DNA of 64,000 nt from Variovorax sp. (GTDB lineage Bacteria; Pseudomonadota; Gammaproteobacteria; Burkholderiales; Burkholderiaceae_C). Numbering within the stretch: the stretch's first letter is position 1; each line of letters starts with the position of its first letter. A program made the translations under genes and the position numbers. Below the pieces are notes generated by a model. The model was not told the origin of the DNA. It saw only the letters and a list, made by a program, of their open reading frames with translations, and ran no database searches. This document shows positions 32,004 through 42,313 of the stretch, piece after piece. The stretch is taken from assembly GCA_025352265.1 (NCBI GenBank), contig JANXTS010000033.1, positions 62,001-126,000 of the forward strand. Reading direction: 5' to 3'.

Positions 32004-32768
32004 ATGATTCGAGGTTTCCGACTCGCTGCCGCCACTGGCCTCCACAAGGGAGACCGGCCGTATCAACAAGACCAGGTTTTGATGCTCACGCACGCCCGTG
32101 TTCCGGGTTGTGTGCTGGGGGTAGTCGCTGATGGCATGGGCGGTCGCAGCGGTGGCCGCAAGGCGTCCGACCAGGTGATGATGACGGCGCGCCAGCTATT
32201 TGCTCGCTACCGCCCCGAGCACGACGAGCCGGGCAACATACTGCGACGCTTGCTCGACGATGCACACACCATCATCAAACTGACCGCGCTCTCCAGCGAG
32301 CAGGAGCCACACAGCACGGTCGCGGCCTTCTTGATGAACCCGCATGGCGATTGCGCCTGGATCCACGCGGGCGATTCGCGGATCTATCACTTCCAGCGCG
32401 GCCGGCTTATCAAACGCACACGCGACCATTCTTATGTTCAGGTGTTGATCGACCGGGGCGAGATCACCGAGCACGAGGCCAACATCCATCCGCAAGGGAA
32501 CATCCTGCTCGGTTGCCTCGGCATGACCGCAACGCCGCCACCGATCGAAACCCACTTCATTCCCCAACTGCAACCCGGCGACGTGCTGATGGCATGCAGC
32601 GACGGCCTTTGGCACTACTTCACTCCTGAAGAAATGGGTGCAGTGCTGTCGGAGCATTCACCTCGCGAAGCAGTCGAAATGCTGGTGAACGAAGCGCGTA
32701 AGCGCGCGCGTGGCACGGGCGACAACCTGTCGCTGGCGGTGCTTAAGCTGGAGCCGCTGCCGAAGTAG
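32004..32768 (+). CDS. PP2C-type Ser/Thr protein phosphatase
   Basis: Metal-dependent protein phosphatase, 254 residues, cytoplasmic. PP2C motifs are in order: RPYQQDQ (D23), VVADGMGG (D43), GDSRIYHF, CSDGLWHY and GTGDNLSLAV, which together supply the two-metal site. The start ATG at 32004 (MIRGFRL) was chosen over an upstream frame of 15 residues. No partner Ser/Thr kinase, forkhead-associated or anti-sigma gene is nearby, so its substrate is unknown. Confidence 0.9.
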   Translation: MIRGFRLAAATGLHKGDRPYQQDQVLMLTHARVPGCVLGVVADGMGGRSGGRKASDQVMMTARQLFARYRPEHDEPGNILRRLLDDAHTIIKLTALSSEQEPHSTVAAFLMNPHGDCAWIHAGDSRIYHFQRGRLIKRTRDHSYVQVLIDRGEITEHEANIHPQGNILLGCLGMTATPPPIETHFIPQLQPGDVLMACSDGLWHYFTPEEMGAVLSEHSPREAVEMLVNEARKRARGTGDNLSLAVLKLEPLPK

Positions 32769-32823
32769 CGCCAGAAGCAGCGCCGGTGACTGCCTCCCCA
32801 GCACGGCGCGAGGCTTAACCCGC

Positions 32824-33477
32824 TCAAGGAGGCGGTGGCAGTGACGCCGAGCGCGGCTTGGTGCGCTCGGCGTTGCGTTTTTCGATCTCGGCACGATGCG
32901 CCTGGGCTTTCTTCGCCTTATCGTCGAATTGTTGCTGTTCCACGGGTGCCTGAGCGCGCGACTTGACAGTTTTTGCAAGGTGCTCCGCGTGGTCCTTCTG
33001 CTTGTTCTCGAACTGTTCACGTTTCGCCGCTTCAGCAGCAGCGGCGGCGGCTCGACCCGCGGTGTGGTCGGAAGAACGTTGCTCACGGTCGGCTTGCGAC
33101 TTGAGCGCCTTGTCGCGTTGGTCAGCGGCCTCCTGCGCCCGCTGCGGTGCAGACTTCTCGTCGAGCCTGTCCAGGGCAGCAGCGCCGCGACGCTTACGCT
33201 CAGCGTCATTGATGATCGCTTCTTGCCGCTTGATGTTGTCCAGTGCACTGCGCTTGCCCCGGCGACTGTCCTCCAGACAACTCTCGACCGCAAACCTCTT
33301 GAAGCAGGCAATCCGTTCCTCTTCGAACTTCTTGTCGACATCGGCACGCTCAGCGGTGAGTCGCGAGCGCTCGGCCGCCATATCGGTGTTACCGGCCGTT
33401 GCGACCGACTGCGCACAAAGCGGCAAAGATGCCGCCGCGGTCGCCACCAAAAACAAAGAGATGAAGATTTTCTTCAT
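32824..33477 (-). CDS. Secreted Lys/Glu/Ala-rich coiled-coil protein, function unknown
   Basis: A 217-residue protein with a clear signal peptide (MKKIFISLFLV, cleavage after LCAQ near residue 23). The rest is almost entirely charged helix, rich in Ala, Arg, Lys, Gln and Glu, and ends in a Pro tail (SLPPPP). Two cysteines (in IACFKRF and ESCLED) could form a disulfide. No enzyme motif is visible. Its ATG overlaps the zapE stop by ATGA, so it is translated with zapE. It resembles proteins of unknown function found downstream of zapE in related bacteria, and a structural periplasmic role is only a guess. Confidence 0.72.
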   Translation of the reverse strand: MKKIFISLFLVATAAASLPLCAQSVATAGNTDMAAERSRLTAERADVDKKFEEERIACFKRFAVESCLEDSRRGKRSALDNIKRQEAIINDAERKRRGAAALDRLDEKSAPQRAQEAADQRDKALKSQADREQRSSDHTAGRAAAAAAEAAKREQFENKQKDHAEHLAKTVKSRAQAPVEQQQFDDKAKKAQAHRAEIEKRNAERTKPRSASLPPPP

Positions 33478-34571
33478 GTGAGCCCGGTATCGACATTGCG
33501 CCGCTCGAGCGCTAAAAATTCGGCCGACTGCATCTCGTTGAGTCGCGAGACCGTGCGCGGAAACTCGTGCGCCAGCGGACCTTCGGTGTACAACGCCTCG
33601 GGCGCGACCTGTGCCGACATGATGAGCTTCACGCGGCGATCGTAGAACACGTCGACCAGCCAGGTGAAGCGACGTGCTTCAGACGCGCGGCTCACCGACA
33701 TCTGCGGCACATCGGACAACAGCACCGTATGGAACTGTGCAGCAATTTCCAGATAGTCATTTTGCGATCGCGGTCCGCCGCAAAGCGTCCTGAAGTCAAA
33801 CCAGACCACACCGCCGGCACGTCGCCGCGCATGAATTTCGCGTGACTCGATGTGCAGCACCGGATTGTCGTCCGGCGTCTCGGCCAGCCGATTGAAAGCG
33901 TCCCTCATTTCCTGATCGGCCGCCGCGCCGTTGGGCGTAAGGTACATGCGCAACTGGTGCAGGGTGCGAGTGCGGTAGTCGGTGCCGTTGTCGACATTGA
34001 TGACTTCCAGCTTTTCCTTCAGTAGCTCGATAGCCGGAAGAATACGGTCCCGGTGCAAGCCGTTGGGATACAAATCGTCCGGCTTGAAATTGGAAGTCGT
34101 GACAAAGCCGACGCCGTTATTGAACAGCGCCGCGAGCAACCGATGCAGGATCATCGCGTCGGTGATGTCGGCCACGTGGAACTCGTCAAAGCAGATTAGC
34201 TTGTAGCGCTTCGACATGCGCAGCCCAAGCTCGTCCAGTGGATTGACCGTGCCTTGCAAGTCGGCCAGTTCGCGGTGCACTTCGCGCATGAACTCGTGAA
34301 AGTGCAGGCGTGTCTTGCGCCGCAACGGCACCGCGTTGAAGAACAGGTCCATCAAGAAAGACTTGCCGCGACCGACACCGCCGTACATGTAGACACCGCG
34401 CGGAATCTCCGGCCGATGGATGAACTTCTTCAGTGCATTCGAGCGCTGGGCCTTGTAGTCACCCCACTCGCTGGCGCAGCGATCCAGCGCTTCCGCGGCA
34501 CGCACTTGCGCCGGATCGCTATGGAAGCCCCGCTTTGCGAGCTCCGCCTCGTAAGCCTGCTTGACGCTCAA
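33474..34571 (-). CDS. zapE: Cell division protein ZapE (AFG1-like ATPase)
   Basis: AFG1-family ATPase that associates with the Z-ring in E. coli. It is 365 residues; Walker A is GGVGRGKS (64-71), Walker B is LICFDEFHV, and the family motif LHFHEFMREVH is present. The start is TTG at 34571, immediately after the lpd stop. The 43-residue upstream frame overlaps lpd out of frame and was discarded. It is the last-but-one gene of the 2-oxoglutarate dehydrogenase operon, a common arrangement in Burkholderiales. Confidence 0.92.
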   Translation of the reverse strand: MSVKQAYEAELAKRGFHSDPAQVRAAEALDRCASEWGDYKAQRSNALKKFIHRPEIPRGVYMYGGVGRGKSFLMDLFFNAVPLRRKTRLHFHEFMREVHRELADLQGTVNPLDELGLRMSKRYKLICFDEFHVADITDAMILHRLLAALFNNGVGFVTTSNFKPDDLYPNGLHRDRILPAIELLKEKLEVINVDNGTDYRTRTLHQLRMYLTPNGAAADQEMRDAFNRLAETPDDNPVLHIESREIHARRRAGGVVWFDFRTLCGGPRSQNDYLEIAAQFHTVLLSDVPQMSVSRASEARRFTWLVDVFYDRRVKLIMSAQVAPEALYTEGPLAHEFPRTVSRLNEMQSAEFLALERRNVDTGLT

Positions 34572-34575
34572 GAGA

Positions 34576-36009
34576 TCAAAAGTTGAGCGTGCGTTTTTCG
34601 ACCGCCAGCGCCGCTTCCTTCGTGGCTTCCGACAGCGACGGATGCGCGTGACAGATGCGCGCGATGTCCTCGCTGCTCGCCTTGAACTCCATCGCGACAA
34701 CGGCTTCGGCGATCAACTCGCTCACTTGAGGGCCGACCATGTGCACGCCGAGGATCTCGTCAGTGGTCGCATCCGCCAAAAACTTGACCATGCCGGTTGT
34801 GTCGCCCAGCGCACGCGCGCGGCCATTCGCGAGGAACGGGAAGGTGCCAGCCTTGTAGGCGCGGCCTTCTTCCTTGAGCTGCTGCTCGGTCTGGCCGACC
34901 CATGCAATCTCCGGATGCGTGTAGATGACCCACGGCACGGTGTTGAAGTTGACGTGTCCGTGCTGGCCGGCAATGCGCTCGGCCACGGCCACGCCCTCTT
35001 CTTCTGCCTTGTGGGCCAGCATCGGGCCACGCACCACGTCGCCGATCGCCCACACGTTGGGCAAATTGGTCTTGCACTCGTCGTCGACCACGACGGCACC
35101 GCGCTCGTCGAGCTTTAGGCCGACGGCTTCGGGCTTGAGGCCGATGGTGTTGGCGACGCGACCGATCGAGACGATCAGCTTGTCGACGTCGAGCGTTTGC
35201 GCTTCGCCCTTGGCGTTGGTCCAAGCGATGGAGACGCCCTTCTTGCCGGTTTTGATCTCGCCGACCTTGACGCCGAGTTCGATCTTCAGGTCCTGCTTGT
35301 CGAACGCCTTCTTGGCTTCCTTGGCAATCTGTTCGTCGACCGCGCCGAGAAACGTCGGCAGGCCTTCCAGCACCGTGACTTCGGCACCCAGGCGGCGCCA
35401 GACGGAACCCATCTCCAGTCCGATCACGCCGGCACCGATCAGAGCCAGCTTCTTGGGCACCGCGCCGACGCGCAGCGCACCGTCGTTCGACAGGATGTTC
35501 TCTTCGTCGAACGGCGCGCCAGGCAGCGCGCGGGCATTGGAGCCCGTCGCAACGACGATGTGCTTGCCGCTGATCGCCTCCTCGCCGGTCGCACCGACCA
35601 CCTTGAGCTCATAGCCGACGTCATCCGTCTTGACGAACGAAGCGCGGCCATGGAACGAGATGATCTTGTTCTTCTTGAACAAGTATGTGATGCCGTCGTT
35701 GTTCTGCTTCACGACCTGGTCTTTGCGGGCCATCATCTTGCCGATGTCGAGCGAGAGGCCCGACACGTTGATGCCATGGTCGGCGAAGGTGTGGCCGGCC
35801 TGCTCATAGTGCTCAGACGACTGCAGCAGCGCCTTCGAAGGGATGCAGCCGATGTTGGTGCAGGTGCCGCCCAATGCAGGCCCGCCCTTCGCGTTCTTCC
35901 ATTCGTCCACGCACGCGACGTTGAAGCCGAGCTGCGCCGCACGGATGGCAGCGATGTAGCCGCCCGGGCCCCCACCGATGACGATCACGTCGAATTGTTT
36001 GTTTGCCAT
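34576..36009 (-). CDS. lpdA: Dihydrolipoyl dehydrogenase (E3) of the 2-oxoglutarate dehydrogenase operon
   Basis: Flavoprotein that reoxidises lipoyl groups with NAD+. It is 477 residues: FAD motif VIGGGPGGYIAAIRAAQLG at the N-terminus, redox pair in [18 protein letters not shown], second dinucleotide motif GAGVIGLEMG, and the C-terminal dimer motif HAHPSLSEA with the catalytic His/Glu. There is no lipoyl domain, unlike the second E3 at 47.3-49.1 kb. It lies 13 bases after odhB and is assigned to the 2-oxoglutarate complex by operon position. Confidence 0.96.
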   Translation of the reverse strand: MANKQFDVIVIGGGPGGYIAAIRAAQLGFNVACVDEWKNAKGGPALGGTCTNIGCIPSKALLQSSEHYEQAGHTFADHGINVSGLSLDIGKMMARKDQVVKQNNDGITYLFKKNKIISFHGRASFVKTDDVGYELKVVGATGEEAISGKHIVVATGSNARALPGAPFDEENILSNDGALRVGAVPKKLALIGAGVIGLEMGSVWRRLGAEVTVLEGLPTFLGAVDEQIAKEAKKAFDKQDLKIELGVKVGEIKTGKKGVSIAWTNAKGEAQTLDVDKLIVSIGRVANTIGLKPEAVGLKLDERGAVVVDDECKTNLPNVWAIGDVVRGPMLAHKAEEEGVAVAERIAGQHGHVNFNTVPWVIYTHPEIAWVGQTEQQLKEEGRAYKAGTFPFLANGRARALGDTTGMVKFLADATTDEILGVHMVGPQVSELIAEAVVAMEFKASSEDIARICHAHPSLSEATKEAALAVEKRTLNF

Positions 36010-36022
36010 CTGTGTCTTCGCC

Positions 36023-37300
36023 TCAGATGTCGAACAGAAGGCGCGATGGATCTTCCAACGCTTCCTTCATTGCAACCAGGCCCAGCACGGCTTCGCGGCC
36101 GTCGATGATGCGGTGGTCGTAGCTCATCGCCAGGTAGTTCATCGGGCGGATGACGATCTGCCCGTTTTCCACCACCGCGCGGTCCTTGGTCGCATGCACG
36201 CCCAGGATGGCCGACTGCGGCGGGTTGATGATGGGTGTCGACAGCATGGAGCCGAAGGTGCCGCCGTTGCTGATCGAAAAGGTGCCGCCGGTCATTTCTT
36301 CGATGCCCAGCTTGCCGTCCTTGGCCTTCTGGCCGTACTCGGCGATCTTCTTCTCGATGTCGGCAAAGCTCATCTGGTCGGCGTTGCGCAAGATCGGCAC
36401 CACCAGGCCACGCGGCGAGCCAACGGCGATGCCGATGTCGAAGTAGCCGTGGTACAGGATGTCGTTGCCATCGACCGAGGCGTTGATGACCGGGTACTTC
36501 TTGAGCGCGTGCACCGCCGCCTTCACGAAGAAACTCATGAATCCGATCTTGACGCCGTGCTCTTTCAGGAAAGCGTCCTGGAACTTCTTGCGCATCTCCA
36601 TGACCGGGGCCATGTTGACTTCGTTGAATGTCGTCAGGATCGCGTTGGTCGATTGCGATTGCAGCAGACGCTCGGCGATGCGGGCGCGCAGACGGCTCAT
36701 CGGCACGCGCTGTTCCGGGCGATCGCCCAGATCAGGCGCAGCGGTCGGCGATGCGACCTGCGTCAGCAGCGGCTTGGCTACGGGGGCCGGGGCAGCGGCA
36801 GGGGCCGGCGCCTTGGCGATGGCGGCACCCGATGCAACAGCGCCGAGCACGTCGCCCTTGGTCACGCGACCGTCCTTGCCTGAGCCGGCCACGTCTCCGG
36901 TCTTCAGGTTGTTGTCGGCTAACAATTTGGCCGCGGCTGGCATGGCTACGTCTGACTTCGAGCCGCCGGTCACCACGGCTGCAGCAACGGCAGGCGCGGG
37001 GGCAGCGACCGCCGGAGCAGGCACAGCCGCAGGTGCAGGAGCCGCAGAGCTGGCCTTGCCCTCCGTGTCGATCCTGGCGATCAATTGCTCGGCGAGGACG
37101 GTGGCGCCATCGGGTTGCAAGATTTCCACCATCACGCCGGCCGAGGGCGCCGGCACTTCAAGCACGACCTTGTCGGTCTCGATTTCGATCAGGATTTCGT
37201 CGACGGCGACTGCATCACCGGCTTTTTTCTTCCAGGTGAGCATGGTGGCTTCAGCCACCGATTCGGACAGCTGGGGGACTTTGACTTCTACGATGGACAT
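36023..37300 (-). CDS. sucB: Dihydrolipoyl succinyltransferase (E2) of 2-oxoglutarate dehydrogenase
   Basis: Core of the 2-oxoglutarate dehydrogenase complex. It is 425 residues: one lipoyl domain with the modified lysine K44 in IETDKVVLE, an Ala/Pro linker, a peripheral subunit-binding domain (about 118-155, [19 protein letters not shown]), and the acyltransferase domain with the catalytic motif [12 protein letters not shown] near the end. The gene is 19 bases after sucA. Also called odhB. Confidence 0.97.
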   Translation of the reverse strand: MSIVEVKVPQLSESVAEATMLTWKKKAGDAVAVDEILIEIETDKVVLEVPAPSAGVMVEILQPDGATVLAEQLIARIDTEGKASSAAPAPAAVPAPAVAAPAPAVAAAVVTGGSKSDVAMPAAAKLLADNNLKTGDVAGSGKDGRVTKGDVLGAVASGAAIAKAPAPAAAPAPVAKPLLTQVASPTAAPDLGDRPEQRVPMSRLRARIAERLLQSQSTNAILTTFNEVNMAPVMEMRKKFQDAFLKEHGVKIGFMSFFVKAAVHALKKYPVINASVDGNDILYHGYFDIGIAVGSPRGLVVPILRNADQMSFADIEKKIAEYGQKAKDGKLGIEEMTGGTFSISNGGTFGSMLSTPIINPPQSAILGVHATKDRAVVENGQIVIRPMNYLAMSYDHRIIDGREAVLGLVAMKEALEDPSRLLFDI

Positions 37301-37319
37301 TTTGAATTTTCGGTTCTGG

Positions 37320-40196
37320 TTATTTGGTCAGCACGAAGCCCTTGAGCTTGCCGAACGCGCCGTCGACCAGCGCCTTTTGTTGTTCCTGATGCAGGTGCGA
37401 GTAGCCCACCGCGGGCGACGCCGAAGCCGCACGGCCGGAGTAGCCGAGCTTCTGCCCTTCGTGCATGTTCTCGTGGATGTAGTGCTGCACGAAGAACCAT
37501 GCGCCCTGGTTTTGCGGCTCGTCCTGCGTCCAAACCACATCGACCAAATTGGGGTACTTCTTGAGCTCTGCGCCGAACGCTTTGTGCGGGAACGGATAGA
37601 GCTGTTCGACGCGGATGATCGCGACATCGTCTGTGCCGCGCTCTTCGCGCTTCTTGGCCAAGTCGTAATACACCTTGCCAGAACATGCGATCACGCGTTT
37701 GACTTTGTCAGCCTTGAGGTCGCGACTGTCGGGAATGACAGTCTGAAAAGCACCCTTGATGAACTCGGACAGCGGAGAGGTCGCATCCTTGTTACGCAGC
37801 AGCGACTTGGGCGTCATGATGATCAATGGCTTGCGCAAGTTGCGCACCATCTGACGACGCAGGATGTGGAATATCTGGCTGGCTGTGGTGGGCTGCACCA
37901 CCTGCATGTTGGTGTCGGCAGACAGCTGCATGAAGCGCTCGAGGCGCGCCGAACTGTGCTCCGGGCCCTGGCCTTCGTAGCCGTGCGGCAACATCAGCGT
38001 GATGCCGTTGACGCGGCCCCATTTCACTTCGCCTGAAGCGATGAACTGGTCGATCACCACTTGTGCGCCATTGGCGAAGTCACCGAACTGCGCTTCCCAT
38101 ATGACGAATGTGTTCGGGTCGTTCGAGGCGTAGCCGTACTCGAAAGCCAGCACCGCTTCTTCGGACAGGATCGAGTCGATGACCAGAAACGGCGCCTGGT
38201 TCTCGGCCACGTTTTGCAGTGGCGTGTAGGTGCCGACGTCAAACTTTTCGCGGTTTTGGTCGTGCAGCACGGCGTGACGGTGCGTGAAGGTGCCGCGGCC
38301 CGAGTCTTCGCCCGAAAGGCGAATCGGATAGCCACTGGCGACCAGCGAAGCGAAAGCCATGTGCTCGCCCATGCCCCAGTCGACGTTCATGTCGCCGCGG
38401 CCCATTGCAGCGCGGTCGTCCAGCACCTTCTTTACCAGCGGATGCACGGTGAAGCCGGCCGGCACAGTCGTGATTTTCTCTGCCAGCCGCTTCCATTCCG
38501 AGCTCGGAATGGCGGTGTCACCGGCGTCGGTCCACTTCTTGTTGAGGTAAGGGCTCCAGTCGACTGCGTACTTGCTCTTGAAGTTGGTGAGCACCGGGTC
38601 GACCGTATTCTTGCCTTCGTCGAATGCAGCGCGCTGCGCCTTGACCATGTCGTCGCCGAGCGTGGCACCCAGACCCTGCGCTGCCAGCCGGTCGGCGTAG
38701 AGCTTGCGAGTGCCGGGGTGCTGAGCGATCTTCTTGTACATCAACGGCTGGGTGAGCGACGGCGTGTCCTGCTCGTTATGGCCCAACTTGCGGAAACAGA
38801 TGATGTCGACCACCACGTCCTTCTGAAACTCCATGCGGAAGTCCAGCGCGAACTGAGTCGCAAGCACCACGGCTTCAGGGTCGTCGCCATTCACGTGCAA
38901 CACCGGCGCTTCGATCATCTTGACGATGTCCGAGCAATACAGGGTCGAACGGCTGTCGCGGGGGTCGCTGGTGGTGAAGCCGATCTGGTTGTTGATGACG
39001 ATATGGACGGTTCCGCCGGTGTGATAGCCGCGTGTTTCAGCGAGCGCCAGCGTTTCCATCACGACGCCCTGACCGGCAAAAGCCGCGTCGCCGTGAACGA
39101 TGATCGGTAGCACCTGCTTGCCGAGCGGGTCACCGCGACGGTCCATGCGGGCGCGCACAGAACCTTCGACCACAGGGTTCACGATCTCCAGGTGCGAGGG
39201 ATTGAAGGCCAGGCTCAAATGCACCGGGCCGCCGGGCGTGGTCACGTCCGAGCTGAAGCCCTGGTGGTATTTGACGTCGCCGCTGGTCAGTTCTTCAGGG
39301 GCAGTGTGGTCGAACTCGGCGAACAGGTCAGCCGGCATCTTGCCGAGCGAATTGACCAGCACGTTGAGCCGGCCGCGATGCGCCATGCCAATCACTATTT
39401 CCTGCACGCCTTGCACGCCGGCCTGGTTGATCAGCTCGTCCATCGACACGATGAAGCTCTCGCCGCCTTCAAGCGAAAAACGCTTCTGTCCCACGTATTT
39501 GGTGTGCAGGAAGCGTTCGAGGCCTTCTGCCGCGGTCAGGCGATTCAGCACATGCTTCTTTTGCTCGACCGTCAGCTGCGGATTGGTGCGCGCGCTTTCG
39601 AGCTTCTGCTGCCACCAGCGCTTGTGGTTCTGGTCGGTCGTGTACATGTACTCGGCGCCGATGGTGCCGCAGTACGTTTCACGCAAGGCGTTGAGCAGAT
39701 CGCGCAAAGACATGGTGTCTTTGCCGAAGAACGTATTGCTGGTGTTGAACACCGTTTCGAGGTCGGCGTCAGCAAAGCCGTAGAACGACGGTTCGAGTTC
39801 CGGGATCGCCGGGCGCTCTGTGCGCTTGAGCGGGTCGAGATCGGCCCAGCGTGCACCGACGTTGCGGTACGCGGCAATGAGCTGCTGCACTGCCGTGCGC
39901 TTGCGGCCGAGTTCGGAGTCGGCACCGCTGGCCTGCACCACGCGAGTGGTGCCCTGCTTGGCCCGTTCGGCAAAAGCATTGACGACCGGCAGATGCGCCA
40001 CGTCTTTGGCATTGCTGCCGTCGGCGGCCGGCACGTGCTGCAAAGCGTCAAAATACGAACGCCAGGTGTCGGGCACGCTGCCGGGATTAGAGAGGTAGTT
40101 TTCATACATCTCTTCGACATAGGGCGCATTGCCGCCGAAGAGATAGGTGTTGCCTTGATAGGCTTGGTACGCCGAGGGCGTCGAAGAATCGCTCAT
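37320..40196 (-). CDS. sucA: 2-oxoglutarate dehydrogenase E1 component
   Basis: Thiamine-diphosphate-dependent decarboxylase of the TCA cycle, 958 residues. Family motifs: [21 protein letters not shown] at the N-terminus (residues 8-28), [25 protein letters not shown] (cofactor site), [17 protein letters not shown], and [20 protein letters not shown] in the C-terminal half. It heads the sucA-sucB-lpd-zapE run. Also called odhA. The promoter should lie in the 166 bases up to prpE. Confidence 0.98.
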   Translation of the reverse strand: MSDSSTPSAYQAYQGNTYLFGGNAPYVEEMYENYLSNPGSVPDTWRSYFDALQHVPAADGSNAKDVAHLPVVNAFAERAKQGTTRVVQASGADSELGRKRTAVQQLIAAYRNVGARWADLDPLKRTERPAIPELEPSFYGFADADLETVFNTSNTFFGKDTMSLRDLLNALRETYCGTIGAEYMYTTDQNHKRWWQQKLESARTNPQLTVEQKKHVLNRLTAAEGLERFLHTKYVGQKRFSLEGGESFIVSMDELINQAGVQGVQEIVIGMAHRGRLNVLVNSLGKMPADLFAEFDHTAPEELTSGDVKYHQGFSSDVTTPGGPVHLSLAFNPSHLEIVNPVVEGSVRARMDRRGDPLGKQVLPIIVHGDAAFAGQGVVMETLALAETRGYHTGGTVHIVINNQIGFTTSDPRDSRSTLYCSDIVKMIEAPVLHVNGDDPEAVVLATQFALDFRMEFQKDVVVDIICFRKLGHNEQDTPSLTQPLMYKKIAQHPGTRKLYADRLAAQGLGATLGDDMVKAQRAAFDEGKNTVDPVLTNFKSKYAVDWSPYLNKKWTDAGDTAIPSSEWKRLAEKITTVPAGFTVHPLVKKVLDDRAAMGRGDMNVDWGMGEHMAFASLVASGYPIRLSGEDSGRGTFTHRHAVLHDQNREKFDVGTYTPLQNVAENQAPFLVIDSILSEEAVLAFEYGYASNDPNTFVIWEAQFGDFANGAQVVIDQFIASGEVKWGRVNGITLMLPHGYEGQGPEHSSARLERFMQLSADTNMQVVQPTTASQIFHILRRQMVRNLRKPLIIMTPKSLLRNKDATSPLSEFIKGAFQTVIPDSRDLKADKVKRVIACSGKVYYDLAKKREERGTDDVAIIRVEQLYPFPHKAFGAELKKYPNLVDVVWTQDEPQNQGAWFFVQHYIHENMHEGQKLGYSGRAASASPAVGYSHLHQEQQKALVDGAFGKLKGFVLTK

Positions 40197-40362
40197 ATTC
40201 CGCTGACCTTCGCTTCCCTGGAGGAAGCACTAGCTGGTTGAGAAACCTTCCGCGACACGGCTTGACCGATTGGCGGATGCGACTGTGGCTGGGGAAGGGC
40301 CTGAGTACGTTGGCATTCTGCCACTTCAACAATATGACACCCGTCGCTCGCGGGCCAACCCT

Positions 40363-42273
40363 TCAAGGGACTACGAGTTGCCCGATCTTCTGCAGCGTGA
40401 CCGGATCGTCGATCGTGGTCAGGTCGCCCGGGTCGCGCCCCTCGCACACTGCCTGTATCGCGCGCCGCAACAGCTTGCCGCTCCGCGTCTTGGGCAGGCC
40501 CGTCACGAACCTCACGCGTGCCGGTCTTGCCAGGGCGCCGAGTTCGTCGGCCACCCTCTTCATGATCTCTCCCTCGAGCTTGAGCGCGACATCGGAATCG
40601 GTCACCGCATCGCCCGCCTTGGGCACGACGAAAGCCATCGCCACCTGCCCCTTGAGCGCATCGGCCACGCCCACCACGGCCACCTCGGCCACATTGGCGT
40701 GGCCCGAAATGCTCTCTTCGATTTCGCGGGTCCCCAGTCGGTGCCCGGCAACGTTGATCACGTCGTCGGTGCGGCCAAGAATGTAGAAGTAGCCCTCGGC
40801 ATCGCGAACACCCCAATCGAAGGTCGAATAGACCAACTTGCCGGGCAGGCTTTTCCAGTAGGTCTGGACGAAGCGCGCGTCGTCTTTCCAGATGGTTTGC
40901 ATGAAGCCAGGCGGCGTCGGTCCTTCAATGACCACTACGCCTTTCTCGTTGGGCCCGGTAAGTTCTTCGCCGGTCGCCTCGTGAAGGATCTTGACCTTGT
41001 AGCCGTACATCGGCACACCAGGGCTGCCGAACTTGCTCGGCTTGGCCTCGACGCCGTTGGCGATGGTGATGATCGGCCAGCCCGATTCGGTTTGCCAGTA
41101 GTTGTCGATGATCGGCACGCCCAGCCCGTCGCTGATCCAGCGCGCTGTTGGTTCGTCGAGCGGCTCGCCTGCGAGAAACAGCGCGCGCAGGGACGACAGA
41201 TCGTATTTCTTCAAGAGCGCGGGGTCGTATTTCTTCAGGACTCGCACGGCGGTAGGCGCGCTGAACATGACCGTGACCCGGTACTTTTCGACCAGCCGCC
41301 ACCAGATGCCGGCATCCGGTTGCCGGTCGATTCCTTGCGTTGGCAAGCCTTCGTACAAGATCGTCGCCATGCCGGCGATTAGCGGGCCGTAGACGATATA
41401 GCTGTGCCCCACGACCCATCCGATGTCGCTGGTCGAAAAGTAGGTCTCACCGGCGCGGCCATCGAAGATGTGCTTCATGCTGGCTGCCAGCGCGACCGCG
41501 TAGCCGCCGGTGTCGCGCTGCACGCCTTTGGGTTTTCCAGTGGTGCCGCTGGTGTAGATGGTGTAGCTGATGTCCGTCGACACCAGCCATGTACATGGCA
41601 CCACAACATCGCCGTGCACAGCGGCCAGGTCGCGGTCCAGGTGATCGCGACCTGCCACGAGCTCCATCGGCGCCAGCCCACGATCGGTCAGCAACACCGC
41701 TGCCGGCTTGTAGTTCGACAGACGGATCGCTTCGTCGAGCAACGGCTTGTACGGCACGATTTTTCCGCCCCGCGAACCCGCATCCGCACTGACCACGACC
41801 TTGGGCTCGGCGTCTTCGATGCGCGAAGCCAGAGATCCGCTAGCGAAGCCCCCGAACACCACGCAGTGAATGGCGCCGATGCGGGCGCAAGCCAGCATCG
41901 CGAACGCTGCCTCTGGAATCATCGGCATGTAGATAAGAACGCGATCGCCCTTGCCAACGCCGAGCGCCATCAGGCTGGCGGCGGTGCGCTGTACTTCTAT
42001 GTGCAGCTGGCCAAAGGTAAAGGTCTTTTCGACGCCGGTCTCTGTGGAGACGAAGATGAGCGCGGGCTGCTCGGCGCGGACTGCAAGATGACGGTCGACC
42101 GCGTTATGACACAGGTTCGTTGTTCCGCCTAGAAACCAGTTGGCGAACGGCGGGTTGCTTGCGTCGAGGATCTGAGTAGGTGGGGTGTGCCAGTCGATCA
42201 GTTGTGCCTCGTCGGCCCAGAAACCTTCGGGGTCGCTGATGGAACGGGCATGGAAATCGTCGTAGCGGGTCAT
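40363..42273 (-). CDS. prpE: Propionyl-CoA synthetase (propionate-CoA ligase)
   Basis: AMP-forming acyl-CoA synthetase activating propionate, possibly with some activity on acetate. It is 636 residues: P-loop YTSGTTGKPKG, YWQTESGWP, the hinge/cofactor motif GRTDDVINVAGHRLGT and the catalytic lysine in TRSGKLLRR. The N-terminal SISDPEGFWADEAQLIDW is PrpE-like rather than Acs-like. The start ATG at 42273 has AAGGAGA upstream; a ten-residue upstream extension was discarded. The other methylcitrate-cycle genes are not in the window. Confidence 0.88.
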   Translation of the reverse strand: MTRYDDFHARSISDPEGFWADEAQLIDWHTPPTQILDASNPPFANWFLGGTTNLCHNAVDRHLAVRAEQPALIFVSTETGVEKTFTFGQLHIEVQRTAASLMALGVGKGDRVLIYMPMIPEAAFAMLACARIGAIHCVVFGGFASGSLASRIEDAEPKVVVSADAGSRGGKIVPYKPLLDEAIRLSNYKPAAVLLTDRGLAPMELVAGRDHLDRDLAAVHGDVVVPCTWLVSTDISYTIYTSGTTGKPKGVQRDTGGYAVALAASMKHIFDGRAGETYFSTSDIGWVVGHSYIVYGPLIAGMATILYEGLPTQGIDRQPDAGIWWRLVEKYRVTVMFSAPTAVRVLKKYDPALLKKYDLSSLRALFLAGEPLDEPTARWISDGLGVPIIDNYWQTESGWPIITIANGVEAKPSKFGSPGVPMYGYKVKILHEATGEELTGPNEKGVVVIEGPTPPGFMQTIWKDDARFVQTYWKSLPGKLVYSTFDWGVRDAEGYFYILGRTDDVINVAGHRLGTREIEESISGHANVAEVAVVGVADALKGQVAMAFVVPKAGDAVTDSDVALKLEGEIMKRVADELGALARPARVRFVTGLPKTRSGKLLRRAIQAVCEGRDPGDLTTIDDPVTLQKIGQLVVP

Positions 42274-42313
42274 CTGGTTTTGTCTCCTTCGATGCCCCCG
42301 CAATCTACCGGAA

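Noticed and set aside
36459-38036. 525-codon plus-strand frame over sucB and sucA
   Set aside because: Ser/Ala/Arg-rich antisense frame that crosses two well-identified genes; no domain visible.
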